Assembly (NCBI GenBank): GCA_963759115.1
Contig: CAVWXT010000001.1
Span: forward strand, 1-64,000
Direction of reading: 5' to 3'
Origin: CAVWXT01 sp963759115
GTDB lineage: Bacteria; Planctomycetota; Planctomycetia; Pirellulales; Thermoguttaceae
Length of the DNA: 64,000 nucleotides
In this document: positions 23,022-30,919 of the stretch, piece after piece
Position numbering within the stretch: position 1 is the stretch's first letter
Layout of the letters: every line of letters begins with the position of its first letter
The notes under the pieces: generated by a model
What the model was told of the DNA's origin: nothing
The model's input: the letters and a program-made list of their open reading frames with translations, nothing else
Database searches by the model: none
Program-made: the position numbers and the translations under genes

Positions 23022-25262
23022 ATGGTTACTCTCCGCGACAGCCTGTTGTCGAGCTCGGCCCGGAAATTGGCGATCCGGAAGCGGCCCGACCTGATTGCGC
23101 GGCGGCAGCATTACCTCGGCCGCAGCTACTGGGTGGTGAAAGAGCCGGTGGGGCTGAACTACTACCGCTTCCAGGACGAGGAATTCGCCATCCTGGAGAT
23201 GCTCGACGGCAAAACCAGCCTCGATGAGATCAAGGAACGCTTCGAGGCCGATTTCCCCCCGCAAAAGATCACCCTCGAAGAGCTCCAGCAGTTTCTGGGC
23301 ATGCTGCACCGCAGCGGTTTGGTGGTGGCCGACGTCCCCGGCCAAGGCCATCAACTCCTCAAACGCCGCAACGAGCGCAAACACAAGGAATTCATCGGCG
23401 CCATCTCCAATATCCTCTGCATCCGCTTCAAAGGGTTCGATCCCGAGCGGTTGTTGAACCGGATCTATCCGTACTGCCGCTGGTTCTTCTCGCCGACCGC
23501 CGTGGCGCTGTGCTGCCTCTTGGCCCTCTCAGCCCTGACGCTGGTGGCCGCCGAGTTCGACGTGTTCCGCGCCAAACTCCCCGAGTTCTACCAGTTCTTC
23601 AGCATCCACAACGCCTTCCTGCTGGCCATCGTGCTGGGCGTGACGAAGGTGATGCACGAGTTCGGTCACGGGCTCTGCTGCCATCACTTCGGCGGCGAGT
23701 GTCACGAGATGGGCGTCATGATCCTCGTGCTCACGCCCTGCCTCTACTGCAACGTCTCCGATTCGTGGATGCTGCCGAACAAGTGGCAGCGGGCGGCCAT
23801 CGGCGCCGCCGGCATCTACGTGGAGGTCGTGCTGGCCTCGCTCTGCACGTTCCTCTGGTGGCGCTCCGAGCCGCTGGGCGTTTTCCACATGCTTTGCCTG
23901 AACGTGATGTTCGTCTCGTCGGTGAGCACGATCGTCTTCAACGCCAACCCCCTGTTGCGCTACGACGGCTACTACATTCTGGCCGACGTAATGGAAATCC
24001 CCAACCTGCGGCAGAAGGCCACCTCGATCCTGGGCCGCACCCTGGGCCAGGTCTGCCTGGGGCTGGAACCGCCCGAAGACCCCTTCCTGCCGCAGCGCAA
24101 CCAGATCTTCTTCGCCCTGTATTCCGTGGCTGCCGCGGCCTATCGCTGGGTGGTGGCCTTCTCGATCTGCTGGTTCCTGTACAAGCTCTTCGAATCATAC
24201 CATCTGAAGCCCCTCGGCCAACTTGTGGTGATCATGTCGCTGTGGGGGCTGCTCGGAATGCCGCTGTACCAGGTGGGCAAGTTCTTCTACGTGCCCGGGA
24301 GGTTAGACCAAGTGAAAAAGCCGCGATTCTACACCAGCCTGGGCGTGCTGACGGCCGTGCTGCTGGCGGTGCTCTTCCTGCCGCTGCCGCACAGCATCAT
24401 CTGCACGCTGGAAGTCCAGGCCCGCAACGCCCAGCCGGTTTACGTCAACGTGGCGGGCAAACTGGTCTCGGTCAGCGTGGCGCCGGGCCAAGAGGTCGCC
24501 GCCGGCCAAGAGCTGGCCCTGCTCCGCAACGACGACGTCGACGTGAAAGTCGCCGAACTCGAGGGGACCAAGAATTCGTTCGATATGCAGTTGAGGAACT
24601 TGATGCAACAGAGTCACGACGACCCTCAGGCCCTCCAACAGATCCCGGAAGTCCAAGCATCGATCGCCTCCACGCAAGACCAGTTGGAGAGGAAGATGCG
24701 CGATCAGCAACAGTTGCGGCTGGTGGCGCCGGAGGCGGGCACGGTCTTGCCCCCACCGTTGGTCCCGCACCAGGACGAGAGCGAGGAGAAACTGCCCGCG
24801 TGGAGCGGCACGCCGCTGGACCCGGAGAACCGGGGGGCCTACCTGGAACAGGGCACGCGATTCTGCGAGATCGGCGACCCGAAGCGGTTGGAGGCCGTGT
24901 TGGTCATCGACCAGTCCGATCGCAACCTGGTGCGAGAGCAACAGCTCGTCGACATCAAGCTGGAAGGCTTCCCTTCCCTCACGCCGCGCAGCCGGATCGA
25001 GGAGATCGCCGAGCGGGAGTTGGAGGTCACGCCGCAACGGCTTCTCACCAAGCACGGCGGCGAGCTGCCCTCGAAGGCCGACGCCCGCACCGGCGCCGAG
25101 AAGCCGATGAGCACTTCCTACCAGGCCCGCGTGCCCATCGACGATCCGGAGGGGACTTTTCGGCTGGGACTTCGCGGCCAGGCCCGCGTCTACACCCGGT
25201 GGATCTCGCTGGGCGACCGCCTCTGGCGGCTGCTGAGTCACACGTTCAACTTCAAGCTGTAA
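23022..25262 (+). CDS. PqqD-like domain + M50 site-2-type metalloprotease + HlyD adaptor
   Basis: 746 residues, intact. Residues about 30-110 form a PqqD-like winged helix (YWVVKEPVGLNYYRFQDEEF, ILEMLDGKTSLDEIKERFEA), the fold that binds peptide substrates in RiPP pathways. Then membrane helices carry the zinc site HEFGHG (about 212-217) and, some 95 residues later, NANPLLRYDGYY, the NxxPxxxxDG element holding the third zinc ligand of S2P/M50 proteases. After further helices comes a HlyD region with lipoyl halves (YVNVAGKLVSVSVAPGQEVA) and a coiled coil. The architecture recalls YydH-like peptide zinc metalloproteases fused to an export adaptor. Cleavage or export of a peptide is inference; no precursor gene was recognised nearby. 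Confidence 0.8.
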   Translation: MVTLRDSLLSSSARKLAIRKRPDLIARRQHYLGRSYWVVKEPVGLNYYRFQDEEFAILEMLDGKTSLDEIKERFEADFPPQKITLEELQQFLGMLHRSGLVVADVPGQGHQLLKRRNERKHKEFIGAISNILCIRFKGFDPERLLNRIYPYCRWFFSPTAVALCCLLALSALTLVAAEFDVFRAKLPEFYQFFSIHNAFLLAIVLGVTKVMHEFGHGLCCHHFGGECHEMGVMILVLTPCLYCNVSDSWMLPNKWQRAAIGAAGIYVEVVLASLCTFLWWRSEPLGVFHMLCLNVMFVSSVSTIVFNANPLLRYDGYYILADVMEIPNLRQKATSILGRTLGQVCLGLEPPEDPFLPQRNQIFFALYSVAAAAYRWVVAFSICWFLYKLFESYHLKPLGQLVVIMSLWGLLGMPLYQVGKFFYVPGRLDQVKKPRFYTSLGVLTAVLLAVLFLPLPHSIICTLEVQARNAQPVYVNVAGKLVSVSVAPGQEVAAGQELALLRNDDVDVKVAELEGTKNSFDMQLRNLMQQSHDDPQALQQIPEVQASIASTQDQLERKMRDQQQLRLVAPEAGTVLPPPLVPHQDESEEKLPAWSGTPLDPENRGAYLEQGTRFCEIGDPKRLEAVLVIDQSDRNLVREQQLVDIKLEGFPSLTPRSRIEEIAERELEVTPQRLLTKHGGELPSKADARTGAEKPMSTSYQARVPIDDPEGTFRLGLRGQARVYTRWISLGDRLWRLLSHTFNFKL

Positions 25263-25302
25263 GTCGCCGCGCTGCGAGTCGCGGAGATCGGCAGCTCGGG
25301 AG

Positions 25303-25331
25303 TTGACCCAAGTGCGGGCGGTTGCTATACT
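25303..25331 (+). promoter_or_regulatory. Likely sigma-70-type promoter of the MazF module
   Basis: TTGACC and TATACT with a 17-bp spacer, 20 bp before the ATG at 25351, which has the ribosome binding site AGAGGAG. It lies just after the end of the M50-HlyD gene, so the toxin-antitoxin module is transcribed independently. Confidence 0.55.
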
Positions 25332-25350
25332 CCCAAGAGAGGAGTACGAA

Positions 25351-25584
25351 ATGAGGACCATCAACGTAGACAATCTGCCGGAACCGGTTGTTCGCGCAAT
25401 GGAAGTCGTGGTCGAGACACTGCGAGAGCAGTTCCAGCAGGTGGGAGAACCTCGCTCCCAGCGTCATATTGAGGACCCCACGAGAGAACAGGAATTGAGG
25501 CTGGCAGAAACCTCTGGGAATCTCGCATTTTGGGACGACCCTGGTGAAGACGTGTATTCCCTTGAGGATGGCGAGCCGGTATGA
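25351..25584 (+). CDS. Putative antitoxin partner of MazF-type toxin
   Basis: 77 residues, acidic at the C-terminus (GNLAFWDDPGEDVYSLEDGE), as expected for an antitoxin tail that covers a basic toxin. The N-terminus (MRTINVDNLPEPVVRAMEVV) resembles a short ribbon-helix-helix-like start, but no family is firmly recognised. Its stop overlaps the start of the toxin gene by 4 bp (ATGA), so the two are translationally coupled. Function is inferred from this arrangement and from the toxin. Confidence 0.65.
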   Translation: MRTINVDNLPEPVVRAMEVVVETLREQFQQVGEPRSQRHIEDPTREQELRLAETSGNLAFWDDPGEDVYSLEDGEPV

Positions 25585-25919
25585 AATGTGGAGAGATCCT
25601 GCTCGCGCGTTATCCCTTCACTGATGGAAGCGCAGTTAAACTCCGGCCCGTGCTGGTCGTGTCGTCCGACAAGTTCAATGCCGGAAACGACGTCGTGGTG
25701 CTGCCGATCAGTTCGCAACCGGATAGTTCCGACAGATTCTCCTACTATATCGACCTGAGCCTGCCACAGTTTGCCGGCACGGGTCTGCGGCATTCTTCCG
25801 CCGTCAAGTGGACGAAACCACTGGCAATCTCCAGCGCCGTTATCCAGCGCCGGCTGGGAAGACTGGACTCTAAGTGCTTGGAAGAGGTGCGAGCCAAACT
25901 TCGGAGTGTCTTCTCATAG
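25581..25919 (+). CDS. MazF/PemK-family endoribonuclease toxin
   Basis: 112 residues. Family pattern: GEILLARYPFTDGSAVKLRP near the N-terminus, where the loop after the first strands carries the conserved Arg-Pro-VLVV (RPVLVVSSD), then VVVLPISSQ and a C-terminal segment (SSAVKWTKPLAISSAVIQRR) with the usual basic helix (LGRLDSKCLEEVRAKLRSVF). MazF/PemK toxins cut mRNA at short motifs; the target is not predictable here. The start overlaps the antitoxin stop. Length is normal for the family. Confidence 0.85.
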   Translation: MKCGEILLARYPFTDGSAVKLRPVLVVSSDKFNAGNDVVVLPISSQPDSSDRFSYYIDLSLPQFAGTGLRHSSAVKWTKPLAISSAVIQRRLGRLDSKCLEEVRAKLRSVFS

Positions 25920-25945
25920 CTTTGCTGCTGTGGGCCGAAGTCCAC

Positions 25946-27241
25946 TTACGGCATACCGAGGAACTGCGAATCCGGCAGATTGCCGGCGGAATCGAACGGC
26001 AATTCGCGCGGCTCGGTGAGGATTTCCAGGTCGCGGCGCTGCCGCGCTTCGTCGAGATACGCCGCCGAACATTCCACCTCGCCCAAGTGCAGCGTGTCGG
26101 CGATCCATAGAAGCCGTGCCTCGGGCGGTTCGACCAGGCCGATGACCCCCAGCGCCGCGGCCAGCATCTCGCGGTCGGTCGAGTAGTCCAATGGCGTCAT
26201 CACGGACGAGATGTGGCCGGACACCAGCCCGTTGAGCCGCGTGGCGGCAAAGTCGGTCTCCCGCAGCAATTGCGACCGGCAGAACTCGGCGATCCCCAGG
26301 CCGATGGCGTTGCCGTGCGTGGCGGCGGTCAAGCTGCGAACGGCGATCCGCTTGACCTTGGGCCACTCGTCGTCCAGGGCCTTGTGGTCGTTGAACTTCC
26401 GCCCCACCACGTTCGGATCGAGGCCCGTGCCGCTAATGTCTTTGCCGATGCGGTCGACCAGCAGCACGTCGACGTGCTGAAACGGCAGCCGCGGCAGCCA
26501 ACGCCTGGCCAGCGCGAGCAGTTCCTTCTCGCGGGCCTCGAATTGCTCGGGCGGCACGGCCTCAATCAGCGCCGTCTGATCGAAGGCGTTTTCCACGGTC
26601 GCCAGACCGGCCAGGATGTGGCATCGGCCGAGCACTTCGGCCGCCACGCTGCGGATGATTTGGGCGAAGCTGAAGTCCTGGATGGCCCGGTGGTAGACCT
26701 TTGCCCCTTCGCAGTTGCCCAGCCCGATCAGCAGCATCTTCATCAGGCCGCTTTCGATCGGGCCGCAAAAGCCGGTGTGCGGCTTGACGCGGTTGCAGAC
26801 CACCACGTGATCGGCCTCGAAGGCCAGACGATCGAAGTGGATCGGAAACCCTTCCGGCGCACGGCCCACCACGACCGTCTCCATGCCGGAGCGGATGGGG
26901 CAGCCGACGAACTCTTCGCTGATGCCGTACGACTCGAGGACTTGCCGCTGTCCGTCAGCGGTGCCGCCCCCGTGACTGCCCATGGCGGGCACGATGAACG
27001 GCTTGGCGCGCAGACCCTTCAGATGGTCGGCGATGGCGCGGGCGATTGCCGCGATGTGGGCGATGCCCCGGCTGCCGACCGCAATCGCCACGCTCTCACC
27101 CGGCCGGACTTTGCGGCCCAAGTCCAGCCGCACAAGCTGCGATTGAACCTCGCCGGGCACGTCGTCGATGCGAGGGGCGTCGAAGGTTTGACGAAGGCGG
27201 AAAATTTTCGGAAACGTTGGCGAGGGACCGTGCATTGACAA
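25946..27241 (-). CDS. LarA-like (DUF2088) protein
   Basis: 431 residues, cytosolic. The N-terminal domain resembles lactate racemase LarA/DUF2088: VAIAVGSRGIAHIAAIARAI, PFIVPAMGSHGGGTADGQRQ, VVVCNRVKPHTGFCGPIESG. The last segment has the His and Lys region typical of these proteins. LarA itself uses a nickel-pincer cofactor made by LarB, LarC and LarE; none of these is in the window, and many DUF2088 proteins act on other 2-hydroxy acids or sugar acids, so the reaction is left open. It stands alone, converging on the MazF module. A second ATG at 27235 would drop two residues. Confidence 0.7.
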   Translation of the reverse strand: MSMHGPSPTFPKIFRLRQTFDAPRIDDVPGEVQSQLVRLDLGRKVRPGESVAIAVGSRGIAHIAAIARAIADHLKGLRAKPFIVPAMGSHGGGTADGQRQVLESYGISEEFVGCPIRSGMETVVVGRAPEGFPIHFDRLAFEADHVVVCNRVKPHTGFCGPIESGLMKMLLIGLGNCEGAKVYHRAIQDFSFAQIIRSVAAEVLGRCHILAGLATVENAFDQTALIEAVPPEQFEAREKELLALARRWLPRLPFQHVDVLLVDRIGKDISGTGLDPNVVGRKFNDHKALDDEWPKVKRIAVRSLTAATHGNAIGLGIAEFCRSQLLRETDFAATRLNGLVSGHISSVMTPLDYSTDREMLAAALGVIGLVEPPEARLLWIADTLHLGEVECSAAYLDEARQRRDLEILTEPRELPFDSAGNLPDSQFLGMP

Positions 27242-27247
27242 GGCTGG

Positions 27248-27652
27248 TCAGTCGTGAGACGGCTGCGGATATTCGACAAGTTCAATTTCCTCGATGAAGC
27301 GATAGTCGCGCCAGTTCTTCGACAGCAACGGCACGTGCAGCCACGCCGCAGTGGCGGCGATCAGTGCGTCGGCGACCAACAAGCCGTGACTCAGCCGGTA
27401 ACGGCGTAGCAACTCGACGGCCGCGCCGGAAACTTGAGGATTCAACGGCACGATTTCGAATCGCGTCAAGAACCGCTCAATCGCGCGTAGATCCGCCTTA
27501 TTGCGGCAGCCGACGATCAACTCCATCTGTGTGACCGCGCTCACGGCAAGCTGCCTCTGCGCCGCGAGGTCTTGCAGACAAGCAATCGCCTTTTGCTCGC
27601 CGCGCCCAGCATCAATCAACACGTCCGTGTCGATGAGGACTAGATCAGCCAC
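27248..27652 (-). CDS. PIN-domain ribonuclease toxin (VapC-like)
   Basis: 134 residues. The PIN domain acidic residues are visible: VLIDTDVLIDA (first Asp), MELIVGCRN (Glu) and LLVADALIAATA (later Asp), the usual Mg-binding set. VapC toxins cut tRNA or rRNA. The gene overlaps the upstream antitoxin gene by 8 bp and ends 7 bp from the LarA-like gene. Length and motif spacing are normal. Confidence 0.85.
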   Translation of the reverse strand: MADLVLIDTDVLIDAGRGEQKAIACLQDLAAQRQLAVSAVTQMELIVGCRNKADLRAIERFLTRFEIVPLNPQVSGAAVELLRRYRLSHGLLVADALIAATAAWLHVPLLSKNWRDYRFIEEIELVEYPQPSHD

Positions 27653-27890
27653 GGCTTCCCTTCCACTCCCGCTGGCGAGTCTTGCGGACCCAGGCGACGC
27701 TGTCGCTCAAATCCTCTCGGTTTCGCCAGAGCCCGACGAACGGTTCGGCCGCCAGCCTTGTTCGCCTGGAAGTCTTTCGATTCGTTGGCAATCTTCCTCT
27801 CGCCTGCAAGAACGCCATGAAATCCAGCACTTCTTGTTGCTGTTCCGGCGGCAAATCCGTAAACTGCTGCCATGCTTTGTCCTGGTTCAT
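27645..27890 (-). CDS. DUF2281-like antitoxin of the VapC-type module
   Basis: 81 residues. The N-terminus (AWQQFTDLPPEQQQEVLDFM AFL) has the LPxExQxEVLDF core of DUF2281-type antitoxins, followed by a basic disordered tail (RKTSRRTRLAA) and WRNREDLSDSVAWVRKTRQREW, of the type that binds the PIN partner. Its 3' end overlaps vapC by 8 bp. The order antitoxin-toxin and the overlap support the pairing. Confidence 0.75.
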   Translation of the reverse strand: MNQDKAWQQFTDLPPEQQQEVLDFMAFLQARGRLPTNRKTSRRTRLAAEPFVGLWRNREDLSDSVAWVRKTRQREWKGSRG

Positions 27891-28040
27891 AGACCGTCCT
27901 GCCTGTGATGGCGGTGAGAGGGACTGGGAATTGACCCCATCCCTTCAACCAGTGTACGTGCGCGAATCTGGCTGGTCAAGAAGCACGGCTTGCTTTGCTG
28001 GCCGGGAGTACGGGGGCAAGAAAGGTGCGTCTCGCTGTTT

Positions 28041-28076
28041 CGTTGTTGGCGTGGCAGTCGTACTGCCGCCCCAACG
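28041..28076. repeat. Palindrome between VapBC module and HDAC-like gene
   Basis: Outer arms CGTTGTTGG and CCCAACG enclose GGCAGTCGTACTGCC, itself a hairpin with a 3-nt loop. It has the same nested design as other repeats here. It lies 28 bp beyond the 3' end of the deacetylase-like gene and could act as its terminator, although no T run follows. Confidence 0.5.
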
Positions 28077-28104
28077 AACCAGTCAGTTTCGGGTTGGCGG
28101 ACCA

Positions 28105-29046
28105 TTAGACCGAACTCCGCTTCAGCATTTCCGCCAAGTGCAACTCGACGCAGTCGGCCAGGACCTTCGGATCGTAGCCGCCCTCCAACACGCTGACCAA
28201 CTTGCCGCCGGCGTACGTGTCGGCCACGTCGAGCACGAGGCTGGTCAGGGGGATGAAGTCCTCGGTTTCCAGGCCGAGATTGCCCACCGGGTCGAGGCGA
28301 TGGCTGTCGAAGCCGGCGCTCAAGAGCACCAACTGCGGCTTGATCTTGGCGGCGAACTTCTCCAGGTTGTCGCGGAAGCAATCGAGATAGTCCTTCCGCG
28401 GCGTGCCGAACTCGATGGGCAGGTTGAGCGTGAAGCCCAGGCCGCGGCCGCCGCCCGTCTCGTCCGTATCGCCCGTGCCCGGATAGAACGGCCAGCGGTG
28501 AATCGAGAGGAAGCCGACCTGCGGGTTCTCCCAAAACGTGGCCTGCGTGCCGTTGCCGTGATGGATGTCCCAATCGACGATCAGCACGCGGTCGAGGCCG
28601 AGCGTGTCGACGGCCATTTGGGCGGCCACGGCGATGTTGTTGAACAGGCAGAAGCCCATCGCGTGGTTGATCATGGCATGGTGGCCCGGCGGGCGGACCA
28701 GGCAGAGTCCCTGCGTGTCTTCGCCGCCCACCAGCCGCTGGACGGCGTCGCACACGCTGCCGGCAGCCATCAGCGCCACCTCGTAGCTGGCGGGACTGAC
28801 GATGGTATCGGCCTCGATGTAGCCGCCGCCCGATTTGGCAAACGCCCAGATTTCGTCGATGTAGGCGGGCGAATGCACCCGGGCGAGGTGCTGCCGCGAG
28901 ACGGGCTTGAATTCGGGCTGGCGGCACTGCCCCGCCAGGCCCGCCTTCGTCAGGCGATCGGGGATCCGCCGAATCCGATCGGCGCATTCCGGATGGTGGC
29001 CCGTCTCGTGGTCGAGGAAGCAGGGCGAACAATAGAGGAGCGTCAT
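28105..29046 (-). CDS. Histone-deacetylase-family (AcuC-like) amidohydrolase
   Basis: 313 residues, cytosolic. Zinc amidohydrolase of the HDAC/AcuC/acetylpolyamine hydrolase superfamily. Visible are the His-His dyad (VRPPGHHAMINHAMGF), the zinc and charge-relay segment DWDIHHGNGTQ, the second metal Asp region (LLSAGFDSHRLDP) and the catalytic Tyr loop (LEGGYDPK). All key residues are present. Bacterial members deacetylate acetyl-CoA synthetase, acetoin-related substrates or polyamines; which applies here is not shown. The ATG at 29046 follows GAGGAGAG and lies at the 3' end of the permease gene, so it is probably the last gene of the export operon. Confidence 0.85.
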   Translation of the reverse strand: MTLLYCSPCFLDHETGHHPECADRIRRIPDRLTKAGLAGQCRQPEFKPVSRQHLARVHSPAYIDEIWAFAKSGGGYIEADTIVSPASYEVALMAAGSVCDAVQRLVGGEDTQGLCLVRPPGHHAMINHAMGFCLFNNIAVAAQMAVDTLGLDRVLIVDWDIHHGNGTQATFWENPQVGFLSIHRWPFYPGTGDTDETGGGRGLGFTLNLPIEFGTPRKDYLDCFRDNLEKFAAKIKPQLVLLSAGFDSHRLDPVGNLGLETEDFIPLTSLVLDVADTYAGGKLVSVLEGGYDPKVLADCVELHLAEMLKRSSV

Positions 29047-30390
29047 GGGATCTCTCCTCGCGCAGCGCTTCGAGCGGCTTAAGACGCATGGCACTTAAAG
29101 CCGGCAACAGGCCGCCCAAGAGACCCATCAGCAGCGTCAGCAGAATGCCCGTGGCGATGATGTTGGCGTCGACGGCCAGTTGCAGGACGATCATCTTTCC
29201 TCCGCCGCTGCTGCCGCCGGCGATGCTGGTGGCCGACCAGCCGTCCGAGAGCGCGCCTAGCAGGCAGCCCAACAGCCCGCCCACCAGGGCAATGACCAGC
29301 GATTCCAGCAGGAACGAGACGAGGATCTGCCACCGCGCATAGCCCAAGATCCGCAGCACGCCGATGTCGTCGGTCCGCTGGCTGATGGCGGCGAACATCG
29401 TGTTCATGACGCCGAAGATGCCGCCGATCGACATCACGACGGCCAGAAACCCGATGGCCCAAGAGAACTCTGCGGTGGTCTCGGAAAGGCTTTTGTAGTA
29501 CTCCGTTTCCACCATGGCGTTCACCGCCGCCTTCTTGTAGTCCTCGGCGAGGAACTGCTTCAGATGATCGGCCGCTTTGGCGTCCTTGGTCCGCAGCACG
29601 AGGGTCGTGTAGTAATCCTTGCCGAACAGGCGCCGGCGAGCGACCGCTTGGCCCAGATCTCCGAATTGAAGGTCATGCCGGCCGACTTCAAGATGCCCAC
29701 GACGATCCATTGCCGCTCGCGGAGGACAAAGGTATCGCCGACGTCGAGCCGATTGGGATTCTTGGCCGACGCCCGCTCCTCTTTGCTGCGGAAGCGGGCC
29801 AGTTCGTGGGCGACTCCCTCGCCGAGCACGGCTTGCACCAGCGGCGCCGCGGCCGTGTCGTTTCCGCCGCCGGCCGGCAATTCCTGGACGCCGGCCCCGG
29901 AGAACCAGCTTCCACCCGGCAGGAGTTCGAGTCCGTGTACGCGGGCCGCCCGTTGCGGGTCTTCAATGCCGCGGACTTGCAGATAGCGGCGTTTCGGCCG
30001 CCCGTCCATGGCGCCGGGCACCGGCTGATTGGCCACGAAAAACGTCTCCCGGCTCGTCATCGGCCGGCCGTTCTCGCGCACCACGTCGGGCAGGTTTTCG
30101 ATGTCCGAGAGGTCGCCGACCGTCAGGTTGCTGATGATCTCGTCGGTGGCCCCGTCCGAGAGCACCAACACGTTGCCCGGCTGGCCGGTGCCGTCGGTCA
30201 GGCGTTGCATGCCGTTGACGAAGGCCATCATCACCGTCAGCAGGGCGATCACGGCGGTGAACGCCAGCGCGGTCATGATCGTCGTTTTCCAGCGGGCGGT
30301 CAGATTGCGCAGGTTGTAGCTCAAGGGAACCTTGCCGATCAACAGCAGGAGGAGGACAACCGCAGCGGTCGCAAGTAGTGTGAAAAACAT
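29047..30390 (-). CDS. FtsX/MacB-type ABC permease (frame break, 3' end uncertain)
   Basis: About 445 residues. An N-terminal helix (LATAAVVLLLLLIGKVPLSY), a second helix after LTARWKTTIMTALAFTAV, a periplasmic MacB-like core domain, then three C-terminal helices (SWAIGFLAVVMSIGGIFGVM, WQILVSFLLESLVIALVGGL, TGILLTLLMGLLGGLLPALS) and the ending AMRLKPLEALRE. A break near 29640 separates AKRSLAG from GKDYYTTLVLRT. The usual stop right after PLEALR is not seen: the frame runs on beneath the deacetylase gene, so one more base error near 29050 is likely. It is the second FtsX-type permease of the operon. Confidence 0.75.
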
Positions 30391-30402
30391 GGGGAATCGG
30401 CG

Positions 30403-30621
30403 CTAACTCATGGTTACGGAGAGATTTTCCAGTACGATGCGCGGCAGTTCTCCCTGGCCCAGCACTTGCTTGGCTTCGAGGATTTCGATGCCCACAAGTG
30501 TTTCGTTGGGACCAATGTTCAGGGCGATCTCTTCATTAAGCCTCACTGTGCGGCACTCTTGCTTGCCTTCGACCAGGCGTATGTAGAGTGCGTCGCCTTC
30601 GGGGTCATAGCTAATCTTCAT
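30403..30621 (-). CDS. DUF2283 protein (putative antitoxin)
   Basis: 72 residues matching the DUF2283 pattern: MKISYDPEGDALYIRLVEGK and LNIGPNETLVGIEILEA. Proteins of this family are usually encoded next to DUF4258 proteins, as here, and the pair is regarded as toxin-antitoxin-like. 12 bp separate it from the DUF4258 gene upstream and 12 bp from the permease gene downstream, so it is embedded in the export operon. Confidence 0.75.
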   Translation of the reverse strand: MKISYDPEGDALYIRLVEGKQECRTVRLNEEIALNIGPNETLVGIEILEAKQVLGQGELPRIVLENLSVTMS

Positions 30622-30633
30622 TACATGCTCGCT

Positions 30634-30888
30634 TCAGAAATAGAACGTGTAAACGGTGATCACAACAATTTCGTCGCGGTTCTCCGCTATCACGGGTGCA
30701 ACCTGTTTAATGGGATATGCGTTGCCTTGCCAAAGTTGCCCATAGTGGAAGTTGTACCGACAGATGAACCGGCCAGACTTCGCTTGTTCGCGCGTGCCGT
30801 TCCGAATGGCCTCTCGTACTTCGCCGTCGGTTGCGCCACGTTCCAGGCATTGTTGGCGTGCGTGTTTCGTTAGGCGTATCGGTTTCAC
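30634..30888 (-). CDS. DUF4258 protein (putative toxin)
   Basis: 84 residues of the DUF4258 type: IRLTKHARQQCLERGATDGE, then EAIRNGTREQ, a short beta meander (FICRYNFHYGQLW) and IVVITVYTFYF. The conserved H-A-x-x-x-x-x-x-R near the N-terminus recalls the RelE/BrnT-like fold of small ribonuclease toxins; activity is not proven for this family. It precedes the DUF2283 gene with 12 bp between, and follows the permease gene by 31 bp. Confidence 0.7.
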   Translation of the reverse strand: MKPIRLTKHARQQCLERGATDGEVREAIRNGTREQAKSGRFICRYNFHYGQLWQGNAYPIKQVAPVIAENRDEIVVITVYTFYF

Positions 30889-30919
30889 GTGAGTTTGCTT
30901 CCGTATATTCGTGCGGTCA

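Noticed and set aside
27887..29046. Continuation of the permease frame for about 1.1 kb beneath the deacetylase-like gene
   Set aside because: After PLEALRE the sequence is Arg/Gly/Pro-rich shadow of the HDAC frame; a base error at the permease stop explains it better than a 600-residue overlap.
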